Source: Piscinibacter aquaticus
Lineage (GTDB): Bacteria > Pseudomonadota > Gammaproteobacteria > Burkholderiales > Burkholderiaceae_C
DNA: 64,000 bases
Direction of reading: 5' to 3'
Assembly: GCA_007994965.1 (NCBI GenBank)
Contig: VOPW01000001.1
Coordinates: 4,030,001 to 4,094,000 of the forward strand
A model generated the notes under the pieces. It did not search any database. It saw nothing but the letters and a program-made list of their open reading frames with translations, and was not told where the DNA came from. The translations under genes and the position numbers were made by a program. Positions within the stretch are counted from its first letter, which is position 1; each line of letters begins with the position of its first letter. Positions 11,424 to 19,499 of the stretch are shown here, piece after piece.

Positions 11424-12362
11424 TCAGTCGCCTTCGGGCGTGCCCTCGGCCGCGCGCTTTCGCGCCAGGGCGCGCTCGTACAGCGCGTTGCGTGGCGCGC
11501 CGGTGAGTTCCACCGCCAGCGCCACCGCCTGCTTCAGCGGCAGCGCAGCCAGCAGCGGGTCGAGGATGCGGTCGTGCGCGCCGGCCCCGCCGGACTCGTC
11601 TGCCGATGTGGCCGCCCGCGCGTGCAGCACCAGCACGAACTCGCCGCGCAGCCGGTTGGCATCGGCGGCGAGCCAAGCCGGTGCTTCGCTGCAGGCCAGC
11701 GTGTGCACCGACTCGAACTGCTTGGTCAGTTCGCGGCAGAACGTGAGACGGCGCTCGCCGCAGTCCGCAGCGAGCTCGCGCGCCAGTGATTCGATGCGGT
11801 GCGGCGCCTCGAACAGCACGGTGGTGTCGCCGCCGGCGGCCAGCTGCTTCAGTGCCTGCGCGCGTTCGTTGCCCTTGGCTGGCAGAAAGCCGCGGAAGAC
11901 GAAACCCTGGCCTTGCGCATCGCCGGCCACGCTGAGTGCCGCTGCCGCAGCGCTGGCGCCGGGCACGGGCAGGCAGCGGTATCCGGCAGCGGTCACCGCG
12001 GCCACGAGCGCGGCGCCGGGGTCGCTGACCGCCGGCGTGCCGGCATCGCTGACGAAGGCCACACGTTCACCGCGCGCGAGCCGATCGATCACGCCGGCCG
12101 CCGCTTCGCGCTCGTTGTGCTCGTGCACCGCCAGCAGCGGCTTCCCGGCTATGCCCAGCGTTCGCAGCAGCGGCGCGCTGTGGCGCGTGTCCTCGCAGGC
12201 GATCGCATCGACGAGGCCGAGCACGTGGATCGCGCGCAGGCTCAGATCGGCGAGGTTGCCGATCGGCGTGGCGACGACGTAGAGTGCGCCGGCCGGAAAA
12301 CTCTGGCCACCGGCCGCCGCTGCGGCGGCCTGCCGCAACAGCGAGGCGTCGATGGAGTTCAC
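11424..12362 (-). CDS. rsmI: 16S rRNA (cytidine1402-2'-O)-methyltransferase RsmI
   Basis: About 312 residues. It uses SAM to methylate the ribose of C1402 in 16S rRNA. Family motifs: LYVVATPIGNLADLSLRAI (about residue 28), ACEDTRHSAPLL, VSDAGTPAVSDPGA (about 110), PVPGASAAAAALSVAG and FLPAKGNERAQAL. I chose the GTG at 12362 (VNSIDASLL) because no ATG is available before the first conserved block. This makes its 5' end overlap the divergent yraN start by 11 bp. The block rsmI / yraN / diaA / dolP matches the enterobacterial yraL-yraN-diaA-dolP neighbourhood, without lpoA. Confidence 0.93.
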   Translation of the reverse strand: MNSIDASLLRQAAAAAAGGQSFPAGALYVVATPIGNLADLSLRAIHVLGLVDAIACEDTRHSAPLLRTLGIAGKPLLAVHEHNEREAAAGVIDRLARGERVAFVSDAGTPAVSDPGAALVAAVTAAGYRCLPVPGASAAAAALSVAGDAQGQGFVFRGFLPAKGNERAQALKQLAAGGDTTVLFEAPHRIESLARELAADCGERRLTFCRELTKQFESVHTLACSEAPAWLAADANRLRGEFVLVLHARAATSADESGGAGAHDRILDPLLAALPLKQAVALAVELTGAPRNALYERALARKRAAEGTPEGD

Positions 12363-12735
12363 GGGCAGGCGGAAGACGAAGGCGATCGGTGACGAGGCCG
12401 AGGCAGTGGCCCTTGCGCACCTGCAGCGCGCCGGGCTCACGCTCGTGGAGCGCAATTATCGGGTGGCACGCGGGCCGAACGCGCGCGGCGGCGAGGTCGA
12501 CCTGATCCTTCGCGATCGGGACGGCACGCTGGTCTTCGTCGAGGTACGCAGCCGCGCATCGACCGATCACGGCGGCGCAGCGGCCAGCATCGGTGCCGCC
12601 AAGCGGCAGCGCCTCGTGCTGGCGGCGCGCCACTACCTGATGCGCTGGTCCAGCCCGCCGCCCTGCCGCTTCGACGTGGTGGCCATCGATGCGGGCCGCG
12701 TCGAGTGGCTGCGCGGCGCCTTCGAGGCGCAGTGA
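12352..12735 (+). CDS. yraN: UPF0102 family protein YraN
   Basis: Intact, 127 residues. It has a nuclease-like (restriction-endonuclease-fold) core: GDEAEAVALAHLQRAGL, NYRVARGPNARGGEVDLIL (the G-E-x-D element) and LVFVEVRSR (the E-V-x element), which resemble the D/E-x-K catalytic layout of this fold. The role is unestablished. It starts at ATG 12352, inside the divergent rsmI 5' end, and is followed by diaA after a 60-bp gap. Confidence 0.92.
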   Translation: MEFTGRRKTKAIGDEAEAVALAHLQRAGLTLVERNYRVARGPNARGGEVDLILRDRDGTLVFVEVRSRASTDHGGAAASIGAAKRQRLVLAARHYLMRWSSPPPCRFDVVAIDAGRVEWLRGAFEAQ

Positions 12736-12795
12736 CGAGGCGACACATCGATGATGGAACCGGCCGCGCAAGGCCGTGTCTTATGATCGCCCACC

Positions 12796-13392
12796 ATGCT
12801 CGAACAACGCATCCAGCAGCAGTTCTTCGACAGCGCGGACCTGAAGTACGCCGCTGCTGAAATCCTCGCCAAGCCCATCGCCGACGCGGTCAATGCCGTG
12901 GTCGGTTGCATCACGGCCGGCGGCAAGGTGCTGGCCTGTGGCAATGGCGGCTCGGCCAGCGATGCGCAGCACTTTGCGGCCGAGTTCGTCGGCCGTTTCG
13001 AGCGCGAGCGCCCCGGCCTCGCGGCGATCGCGCTGACCACCGACACCTCCATCCTCACCGCGGTCGGCAACGACTACGACTTCAACTCGATCTTCTCCAA
13101 GCAGGTGCAGGCGCTGGGCTCGCCCGGCGACGTGCTGCTGGCCATCACCACCAGCGGCAACTCCGCCAACGTGCTGGCCGCTGTCGATGCCGCCAAGGCC
13201 AAGGACATGACCGTCATCGCGCTCACCGGGCGCGGCGGCGGCAAGATGCGCGAGCGCCTGGGCGAGACCGACGTGCACATCTGCGTGCCGCACGAGCGCA
13301 CGGCGCGCATCCAGGAAGTCCACATCCTCGCGCTGCACTGCCTGTGCGATGCGGTCGACCTGCAGCTGCTCGGAGAACAGGAAAACACATGA
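12796..13392 (+). CDS. diaA: SIS-domain protein, DiaA/GmhA family
   Basis: Intact, 198 residues, one SIS domain. Motifs are VLACGNGGSASDAQHFAAEFVGRF (about residue 47; first 20 residues of this block), LTTDTSILTAVGNDY and ITTSGNSANVLAA. These are shared by phosphoheptose isomerase GmhA and by DiaA, the tetrameric DnaA-binding factor that promotes replication initiation. The neighbourhood (rsmI, yraN, then dolP) matches DiaA, so that name is preferred; isomerase activity cannot be excluded. It overlaps dolP by ATGA. Confidence 0.85.
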   Translation: MLEQRIQQQFFDSADLKYAAAEILAKPIADAVNAVVGCITAGGKVLACGNGGSASDAQHFAAEFVGRFERERPGLAAIALTTDTSILTAVGNDYDFNSIFSKQVQALGSPGDVLLAITTSGNSANVLAAVDAAKAKDMTVIALTGRGGGKMRERLGETDVHICVPHERTARIQEVHILALHCLCDAVDLQLLGEQENT

Positions 13393-14027
13393 CGACGACG
13401 CAACGCTCCACCCTCTCTCGCCCGGCCCTGCTGCTGGGCGCCCTGGCTGCCGCCACGCTGATGTCGGCCTGCGCGCCGCTGCTGGTCGGCGGCGCCGTGG
13501 TCGGCACCTCGATGGTGGTGACCGATCGCCGCACCTCGGGCACCCAGCTTGAAGACCAGTCGATCGAGCTGAAGGCCAAGACGCGCGTTCGCGAGGCCGT
13601 CGGCGAGCGCGGCCACGTCAACATCACCAGCTTCAACCGCACCGTGCTGCTGACCGGCGAGGTGGCGGCCGATGTCGACAAGGTCGCGGTCGAGCAGGCC
13701 GTGGCGAAGATCGAAGGCGTGCGCACCGTCGTCAACGAACTCGCCGTGATGGGCTCGTCGTCGATCGCCAGCCGCTCGAACGACGCCGTGCTGACCAGCA
13801 AGGTCAAGGCGAGCTACATCGACGCCAAGGACGTGTTCGCCAATGCGATCAAGGTCGTGACCGAGCGCGGCACGGTGTATCTGATGGGCCGCGTCACCGA
13901 GCGCGAGGCCAACCGCGCCTCCGACATCGCCCGCGGCGTGTCGGGTGTGCAGAAGGTGGTCAAGGTCTTCGAGGTGATCACCGAGGCCGAGCTGGCGGAG
14001 ATCCAGCCCAAGCAGGCGCAGAAATAG
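13389..14027 (+). CDS. dolP: Dual BON-domain lipoprotein DolP (YraP)
   Basis: 212 residues. N-terminal lipoprotein signal with lipobox LMSAC (Cys about residue 29), then GGAVVGTSMVVTDRRTSGTQ, which is typical of the family. Two BON domains follow, about residues 60-130 (RVREAVGERGHVNITSFNRT) and 135-200 (VKASYIDAKDVFANAIKV). DolP is an outer-membrane lipoprotein that supports BAM function and envelope integrity. ATG 13389 overlaps the diaA stop, so the two are probably co-translated. Confidence 0.93.
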   Translation: MTTTQRSTLSRPALLLGALAAATLMSACAPLLVGGAVVGTSMVVTDRRTSGTQLEDQSIELKAKTRVREAVGERGHVNITSFNRTVLLTGEVAADVDKVAVEQAVAKIEGVRTVVNELAVMGSSSIASRSNDAVLTSKVKASYIDAKDVFANAIKVVTERGTVYLMGRVTEREANRASDIARGVSGVQKVVKVFEVITEAELAEIQPKQAQK

Positions 14028-14120
14028 GGCCCCCAGTCGCTGCGCTCCTGCCCCCGAGGGGCGGTCGGGCTTCGGGCGGCCCAGCGCCCGACAGGGCCCC
14101 CGGCGCTTCGCGCGGCCCTT
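14028..14120. repeat. GC-rich intergenic repeat between convergent genes
   Basis: Starts GGGCCCCCAGTCGCTGCGCT and contains CTGCCCCCGAGGGG and several GGGCC/GGCCC inverted repeats. It fills the gap between the dolP stop and the stop of the dehydrogenase gene. Its opening resembles intergenic repeats I recall from Burkholderiales genomes. It differs from the repeat at 2743, 9358 and 27298. Probably a two-way terminator. Confidence 0.5.
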
Positions 14121-15013
14121 TCAGCGCAGCCGCTTGATCAGGCTCGAGGTGTCGAGCCGGTTGCCGCCCAGGGCCTGCACGTCGGCATAGAACTGGTCGA
14201 CCAGCGCCGTCACCGGCAGCCGGGCGCCGTTGCGCTTGGCTTCCTCGAGGCACAGGCCGAGGTCCTTGCGCATCCAGTCGACCGCGAAACCGAAGTCGAA
14301 CTTGCCGTCGACCATCGTCGGGCCGCGGTTGTCCATCTGCCAGCTCTGCGCGGCGCCCTTGCCGATCACGCCGAGCACGGCCTTCATGTCCAGCCCGGCG
14401 CGTTCGCCGAAGGCGATGGCTTCGGACAGGCCCTGCACCAGGCCGGCGATCGCGATCTGGTTCACCATCTTGGCCAGCTGACCGGCACCGTTGGGCCCCA
14501 GCAGCGTGACCGCCTTCGAGAAGGCCATCGCCACCGGCTTGATCGCCTCGAAGGCCTGGGCGTCGCCGCCGCACATCACCGTCAGCGCACCGTTGATCGC
14601 GCCGAGGTTGCCGCCCGAGACCGGCGCATCGATGAACTTCAGGCCGCGCCGGTCGGCCTCCGCGCCGAGTTCGCGCGCGACCTCGGCCGAGGCCGTGGTG
14701 TGGTCGACGAAGATCGCGCCGGGCTTCATGCCGGCGAAGGCGCCGTCGGGGCCGAGCACCACCGAGCGCAGGTCGTCGTCGTTGCCGACACAGGCGAAGA
14801 CGATGTCGGCGCCTTTGGCCGCCTCGCGCGGCGTCGCCGCGTGGCAGCCGCCGTACTCCGCGGCCCAGGCGGCCGACTTCGCCGCGGTGCGGTTGTAGAC
14901 GGTGGTGCGGTGGCCGGCGCGCGCCGGTGGCCGGCCATCGGATGGCCCATCACGCCGAGGCCGAGGAAGGCGACGTCGCGCGCCGGGGTCGGATCGTAGG
15001 TCTTCGTGCTCAT
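14121..15013 (-). CDS. NAD(P)-dependent dehydrogenase, 3-hydroxyisobutyrate dehydrogenase family, frameshifted
   Basis: About 297 residues after joining two frames (break near 14935). Rossmann motif VAFLGLGVMGHPMAGH at the N-terminus, substrate-binding signature FIDAPVSGGNLGAINGALTV, and catalytic lysine in GAGQLAKMVNQIAIAG. The family includes 3-hydroxyisobutyrate dehydrogenase, tartronate semialdehyde reductase and succinic/glyoxylate semialdehyde reductases; the substrate cannot be assigned from sequence alone and the neighbours give no pathway. It follows pilU on the same strand but is separated by a hairpin terminator. Confidence 0.9.
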
Positions 15014-15032
15014 CGCGGCTCCGGAAAATGAT

Positions 15033-15054
15033 CACGGCCTCGTCAGAGGCCGTG
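15033..15054 (-). terminator. Terminator downstream of pilU
   Basis: Perfect 9-bp stem CACGGCCTC/GAGGCCGTG with 4-nt loop, 20 bp after the pilU stop on the minus strand, followed there by ATCATTTTCC. Confidence 0.65.
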
Positions 15055-15075
15055 TTGTGTCAGCGAAGCACCAGA

Positions 15076-16212
15076 TTACACGATCGTCAGGTGTTCCGTG
15101 CCGGCGGAGAGATCGGCGCTGCGCGCGCGCTGGCTGTGCAGCTTGATCTGCAGGCGCAGGTCGTTCACCGAGTCGGCGTTGCGCAGCGCATCTTCGTAGG
15201 TCACGAGGTTGCTCTCGTAGAGGTCGAACAGCGCCCGGTCGAAAGTCTGCATGCCGAGCTCGCGCGAGCGCTTCATCAGGTCCTTGATGTCGGCGACCTC
15301 GCCCTTGAAGATCATGTCGGCGATCAGCGGCGTATTCAGCAGGATCTCCACCGCGGCCACGCGCCCCCTTGCCTTCCTGGCGCGGCAGCAGCCGCTGCGA
15401 GACCGGCCGCGCAGGTTCAGCGACAGGTCCATCAGCAGCTGGGCGCGGCGCTCTTCGGGGAAGAAGTTGATGATGCGGTCCAGCGCCCGGTTGGCGCTGT
15501 TGGCGTGAAGCGTGGCCATGCACAGATGGCCGGTCTCGGCGAAGGCCACCGCGTGCTCCATCGTCTCGCGGTCGCGGATCTCGCCCATCAGGATCACGTC
15601 CGGCGCTTGGCGCAGCGTGTTCTTCAGCGCCTGCTCCCAGCCGTCGGTGTCGATGCCGACCTCGCGCTGCGTCACGATGCAGTTCTTGTGCGGGTGCACG
15701 AACTCGACCGGATCCTCGATCGTGATGATGTGGCCGTGCGAGTTCTCGTTGCGGAAGTCGACCATCGCCGCCAGCGAGGTGCTCTTGCCCGAGCCGGTGG
15801 CGCCGACGAAGATGACCAGGCCGCGCTTGGTCATCGCCACGTCCTTGAGCACCTGCGGCAGGTTCAGGCTGTCGATGGTCGGCAGCGTCTGCGGGATCGT
15901 CCGCATCACCAGGCCCACGTTGCCCTGCTGCACGAAGGCGTTGACGCGGAAACGGCCGATGCCCTGCGGCGAGATTGCGAAGTTGCACTCCTTGGTCTTC
16001 TCGAACTCGGCGGCCTGCTTGTCGTTCATCACCGCGCGCGTCAGCGCCAGCGTGTGCGCGCCGGTCAGCGGCTGCGGCGACACCTTGGTGACCTTGCCGT
16101 CGACCTTGATCGCGGGCGGGAAGTCGGCGGTGAGGAAGAGGTCCGAGCCGTTGCGGCTGACCATCAGCCGCAGCAGGTCGTTGACGAACTTGGAGGCCTG
16201 GTCGCGTTCCAT
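15076..16212 (-). CDS. pilU: Type IV pilus retraction ATPase PilU
   Basis: 378 residues, the usual PilU length. Hexameric cytoplasmic ATPase that assists PilT in pilus retraction. Motifs: Walker A FVGATGSGKSTSLA (about residue 128), Asp box TIEDPVEFVHPHKNC, Walker B ILMGEIRDRETME, His box ATLHANSANRALDRI. The frame is open end to end, but about 15 residues after DLSLNLR read as RSRSGCCRARKARG where the family has AVISQRLL. Plus-strand 15360-15410 therefore holds two compensating indels. ATG 16212 lies 17 bp after the pilT stop, so the two genes form an operon. Confidence 0.93.
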   Translation of the reverse strand: MERDQASKFVNDLLRLMVSRNGSDLFLTADFPPAIKVDGKVTKVSPQPLTGAHTLALTRAVMNDKQAAEFEKTKECNFAISPQGIGRFRVNAFVQQGNVGLVMRTIPQTLPTIDSLNLPQVLKDVAMTKRGLVIFVGATGSGKSTSLAAMVDFRNENSHGHIITIEDPVEFVHPHKNCIVTQREVGIDTDGWEQALKNTLRQAPDVILMGEIRDRETMEHAVAFAETGHLCMATLHANSANRALDRIINFFPEERRAQLLMDLSLNLRGRSRSGCCRARKARGRVAAVEILLNTPLIADMIFKGEVADIKDLMKRSRELGMQTFDRALFDLYESNLVTYEDALRNADSVNDLRLQIKLHSQRARSADLSAGTEHLTIV

Positions 16213-16228
16213 GACTTCGTTTCCTCGT

Positions 16229-17270
16229 TCAGCCCGGGAAGTTCTCGGGAATTTCGCCTTCGCGCGCGCTTCGGCCGGCGAGATGACGTTGCGGCGCACC
16301 AGGTCGGCCAGGCACTGGTCGAGCGTGGTCATGCCGATGCTGTTGCCGGTCTGGATCGCCGAATACATCTGGGCGATCTTGTTCTCGCGGATCAGGTTGC
16401 GGATGGCCGCGGTGCCCAGCATGATCTCGTGTGCCGCCACGCGGCCCGAGCCGTCCTTGGTCTTGCACAGCGTCTGCGAGATCACGCCGATCAGCGATTC
16501 CGACAGCATCGCGCGCACCATCTCCTTCTCGGCCGCGGGGAACACGTCGACGACGCGGTCCACCGTCTTCGCGGCGCTCGAGGTGTGCAGCGTGCCGAAC
16601 ACCCGGTGGCCGGTTTCGGCGGCGGTCAGCGCGAGGCGGATGGTCTCCAGGTCACGCATTTCGCCAACGAGGATCGCGTCCGGGTCTTCGCGCAGCGCCG
16701 AGCGCAGCGCATTGGCGAAGCTCAGCGTGTGCGGGCCGACCTCGCGCTGGTTGACCAGCACTTCTTCGACTCGTGCACGAACTCGATCGGGTCTTCCACC
16801 GTCAGCACGTGGCCGAACTCGTTCTCGTTGAGGTGGTTGACCATCGCCGCCAGCGTGGTGGACTTGCCCGAGCCCGTCGGGCCGGTCACCAGCACCGGGC
16901 CGCGCGGCTTGAGTGCCAGCTCGGCGAAGACCTTCGGCGCATTGAGCTGCTCGAGCGTCAGGATCTTGCTCGGAATCGTCCGGAACACGGCGCCGGCGCC
17001 GCGGTTCTGGTTGAAGGCGTTGACGCGAAAGCGCGCCAGCCCTTGGATCTCGAACGAGAAGTCGCACTCCAGCGTCTCTTCGTACGCCTTGCGCTGGGCG
17101 TCGTTCATGATGTCGTACACCATGTCGTGCACCTGCTTGTGCTCGAGCGGGTCGACGTTGATGCGGCGCACGTCGCCGTGCACGCGGATCATCGGCGGCA
17201 GGCCTGACGACAGGTGCAGGTCGGACGCCTTGTTCTTGACCGAGAACGCGAGCAGCTGGGTGATGTCCAT
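16229..17270 (-). CDS. pilT: Type IV pilus twitching motility ATPase PilT, frameshifted
   Basis: About 347 residues. MDITQLLAFSVKNKASDLHLS is the standard PilT start (first 20 residues are the diagnostic part). Motifs: Walker A VTGPTGSGKSTTLA, Asp box TVEDPIEFVHESKKC, Walker B AILVGEMRDLETIRLAL, His box GTLHTSSAAKTVDRVV, and the PilT-specific AIRNLIRE. Frames break near 16768 (a c is missing in TGC-CTG) and near 16255. The true end is KIPENFPG with stop at 16229-16231. The gene diverges from yggS (71-bp gap), the arrangement seen in many proteobacteria. Confidence 0.94.
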
Positions 17271-17341
17271 GGAGTAACGAGTTGTTCGTGCGGAGGCACG
17301 GCGCGGGGCAGGGATCGCCGCGTGGATACTCTCGAACGATT

Positions 17342-18029
17342 ATGGCGACGATCCTCGGCAACATACAACAAGTGCGTGCTCGCATTGCCCGGGCCTGCGA
17401 CGACGCACAGCGCCCCGTGCAAAGCGTCACGCTGCTGTGTGTGAGCAAAACTTTCGGGCCCGAGGCGGTGCGCGCAGCACACGCGGCGGGCGAGCGCTGC
17501 TTCGGCGAGAACTACGTGCAGGAGGCGCTCGACAAGATCGCTGCGCTGGGTGATCTGCGCGAGGCGATCGAGTGGCACCTGATCGGCCCGCTGCAGAGCA
17601 ACAAGACGCGTGCGGTGGCCGAGCAGTTCGACTGGGTGCATTCGGTCGACCGGCTGAAGATCGCGCAGCGCCTGTCGGAGCAGCGGCCCGCGGCTGCCGC
17701 CGCTGCAGCTGTGCCTGCAGGTCAACATCAGCGGCGAGGCGAGCAAGAGCGGCCTTGCGCCGGCCGAGGTGCCGGTGGTGGCTCAGGCGGTGGCGGCGCT
17801 GCCGCGCGTGCGGCTGCGTGGCCTGATGGCCATTCCCGAGCCGGCGGGTGAGCTGGCGGCGCAACGCGCGCCGCACCGCGCGCTGCGCGAACTGTTCGAC
17901 GCCTTGCGTGCGCAAGGCCTTGCGCTGGACACCCTCTCGATGGGCATGAGCGCCGATCTGGAGGCGGCGATCCTCGAAGGCTCGACGTTGGTGCGCGTGG
18001 GCAGCGCGATCTTCGGCGCCCGCGGCTGA
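17342..18029 (+). CDS. yggS: PLP homeostasis protein YggS (PROSC/PLPHP family), frameshifted
   Basis: About 229 residues. Single-domain alanine-racemase-like TIM barrel that binds PLP and maintains vitamin B6 and amino acid pools. The PLP lysine lies in LLCVSKTFGPEAV; other motifs are FGENYVQEALDKI, EWHLIGPLQSNKT, HSVDRLKIAQRL and, near the C-terminus, LSMGMSADLEAAI. The frame changes near 17690 in the GCTGCCGCCGCTGC stretch. ATG 17342 is the only start compatible with the family N-terminus. Confidence 0.93.
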
Positions 18030-18060
18030 TCCACAATCCGCCGCCAGGGAGATCGAGAAC

Positions 18061-18864
18061 ATGAAGCGTGCATGCAGCGTGGTGGCAGTCGCCGCCGTGA
18101 CCCTGCTCGCCGGTTGCGGCAAGCAGGGCGTGGAACTGGGCCAGGGCGGCTCGGTGGTGACCGGTTCGGGCGGCTCCGCCGGCGCCCAGGGTGCCGCCAA
18201 GGAACTGGTGCGCTGCGACGCGCCGGTGGCCGTGGTGTCGCTGGTCGAGAACCAGCGCGGCTACGTCGGCATCGGCCGCGGCGGCCTGCCCGAGTCGCCG
18301 CTGCCGCTGGTGCGCGTGCTGATGCAGCAAAGTGGCTGCTTCCGCATCGTCGACCGGCACAGCGGCCTCGATGCCACGGTGCGCGAGCAGGAGCTCAAGG
18401 ACCAGGGCGTGCTGCGCCAGGACGACACCACGGTGCGCAAGGGCCGCGGCATCGTCGCGCAGTACAGCGTCGTGCCCAGCCTGACGTTCAGCGAACAGGA
18501 TGCCGGCCGACAGATCGGCGGCATCCTGGCCCACATTCCCTACCTCGACAAGCTGGCCGGCGCGGCCGAGCAGGTCAAGTTCAAGGAGGCGCAGGTGGTG
18601 CTGCTGATGACCGACAACGAGACCACCGAGCAGTTGTCTGCCGCCACCGGCGCGGCGCGCACGACGGACCTGGGTCTCGGCGGCCCGGTCGCCGGCAAGG
18701 GCGGCGGGCTCGGCGGCCTGGGCTGGAGCAATACCAACGAGGGCAAGGTGATCGCCGCGGCCTTCCTCGATGCGCACAATCACCTCGTCGAACAGGTGCG
18801 CGTGCTCGCGGCCAAGCCGCTGCCCGAGCCGGTGAAGACCAGCGCCGCCGCGACCAAGAAGTAA
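18061..18864 (+). CDS. Lipoprotein with CsgG-like domain
   Basis: Intact, 267 residues. Lipobox LLAGC (Cys 19). The body contains a CsgG/HfaB-like region: VRVLMQQSGCFRIVDR, LDATVREQELKDQG and VVPSLTFSEQD. Gly-rich loops follow (GLGGPVAGKGGGLGGLGW). CsgG proper forms the curli secretion pore; this protein is alone, without CsgE/F or curli subunits, so a pore role is not supported. It starts 31 bp after yggS in the same direction. Best described as a periplasm-facing lipoprotein of unknown role. Confidence 0.75.
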   Translation: MKRACSVVAVAAVTLLAGCGKQGVELGQGGSVVTGSGGSAGAQGAAKELVRCDAPVAVVSLVENQRGYVGIGRGGLPESPLPLVRVLMQQSGCFRIVDRHSGLDATVREQELKDQGVLRQDDTTVRKGRGIVAQYSVVPSLTFSEQDAGRQIGGILAHIPYLDKLAGAAEQVKFKEAQVVLLMTDNETTEQLSAATGAARTTDLGLGGPVAGKGGGLGGLGWSNTNEGKVIAAAFLDAHNHLVEQVRVLAAKPLPEPVKTSAAATKK

Positions 18865-18891
18865 GGCGTATCGCGCGGCCAGCCGCCGCGC

Positions 18892-19378
18892 TCAGATGGC
18901 CAGCAGCGCGGTGTTCTTCACCTCTTCCATCACCGCATAGGTGCGCGTCTCGCGCACGCCGGGCAGCGCCCAGATCACCGAGCCGACCAGCTCGCGGTAG
19001 GCCTGCATGTTGGCCACGCGTGTCTTGATCAGGTAGTCGAATCCGCCGGCCACCGGGGTGGCACTCCTGGATCTCCGCGCGCACCTGCACCGCGGCCTTG
19101 AAGGCATTCATCGCGTCGTGCGTGGTGCGGTCGAGCACCACCTCGATGAAGACGAGCATGCCGGCGCCGAGCTTGTCCGGGTTCAGGCGCGCCTCGTAGC
19201 CGAGGATGAAGCCGTCACGCGTCAGCCGTTTCACGCGCTCCAGCACCGCGGTGGGCGACAGGTGCACCTCCTCGGCGAGCTTGAGGTTGGAGATGCGGCC
19301 ATCCTTCTGCAGCACGCGCAGGATGCGGATGTCGATCTTGTCGAGCGAGAGGGTGCGCGCGCTGTCGTCGTTGATCAT
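18892..19378 (-). CDS. putR: Lrp/AsnC-family regulator, probable proline-responsive PutR, frameshifted
   Basis: About 160 residues. N-terminal winged HTH: DKIDIRILRVLQKDGRISNL, then LAEEVHLSPTAVLERVKRL. The C-terminal RAM ligand-binding domain has YEARLNPDKLGAGMLVFIEV and, after the break, VAGGFDYLIKTRVANMQAY. The frame changes near 19060. It is transcribed divergently from putA (121-bp gap). The facing PutA lacks its own DNA-binding domain, and in such species an Lrp-type PutR activates putA with proline as ligand. The name rests on this context. Confidence 0.85.
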
Positions 19379-19499
19379 GAGGTGGCCGAGCTTCGTTCGG
19401 CTGGAGGGTTGTACTTTGGAGATTAATGCTAGCGGCAGCGCCATAACCTAGCAACTTCTGCGACGTTCTCGCCGCACACCGCCGCTACGGAGCCCTGCC

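Noticed and set aside
15076-17448. An apparent PilT-PilU fusion of about 790 codons
   Set aside because: The join results from a frame change near 16255. In the correct frame PilT ends KIPENFPG with a stop at 16229, and PilU begins at its own ATG at 16212.
18061-18864. Curli secretion pore CsgG
   Set aside because: Only partial similarity to the CsgG domain, and no curli genes are nearby; called a lipoprotein with a CsgG-like domain instead.
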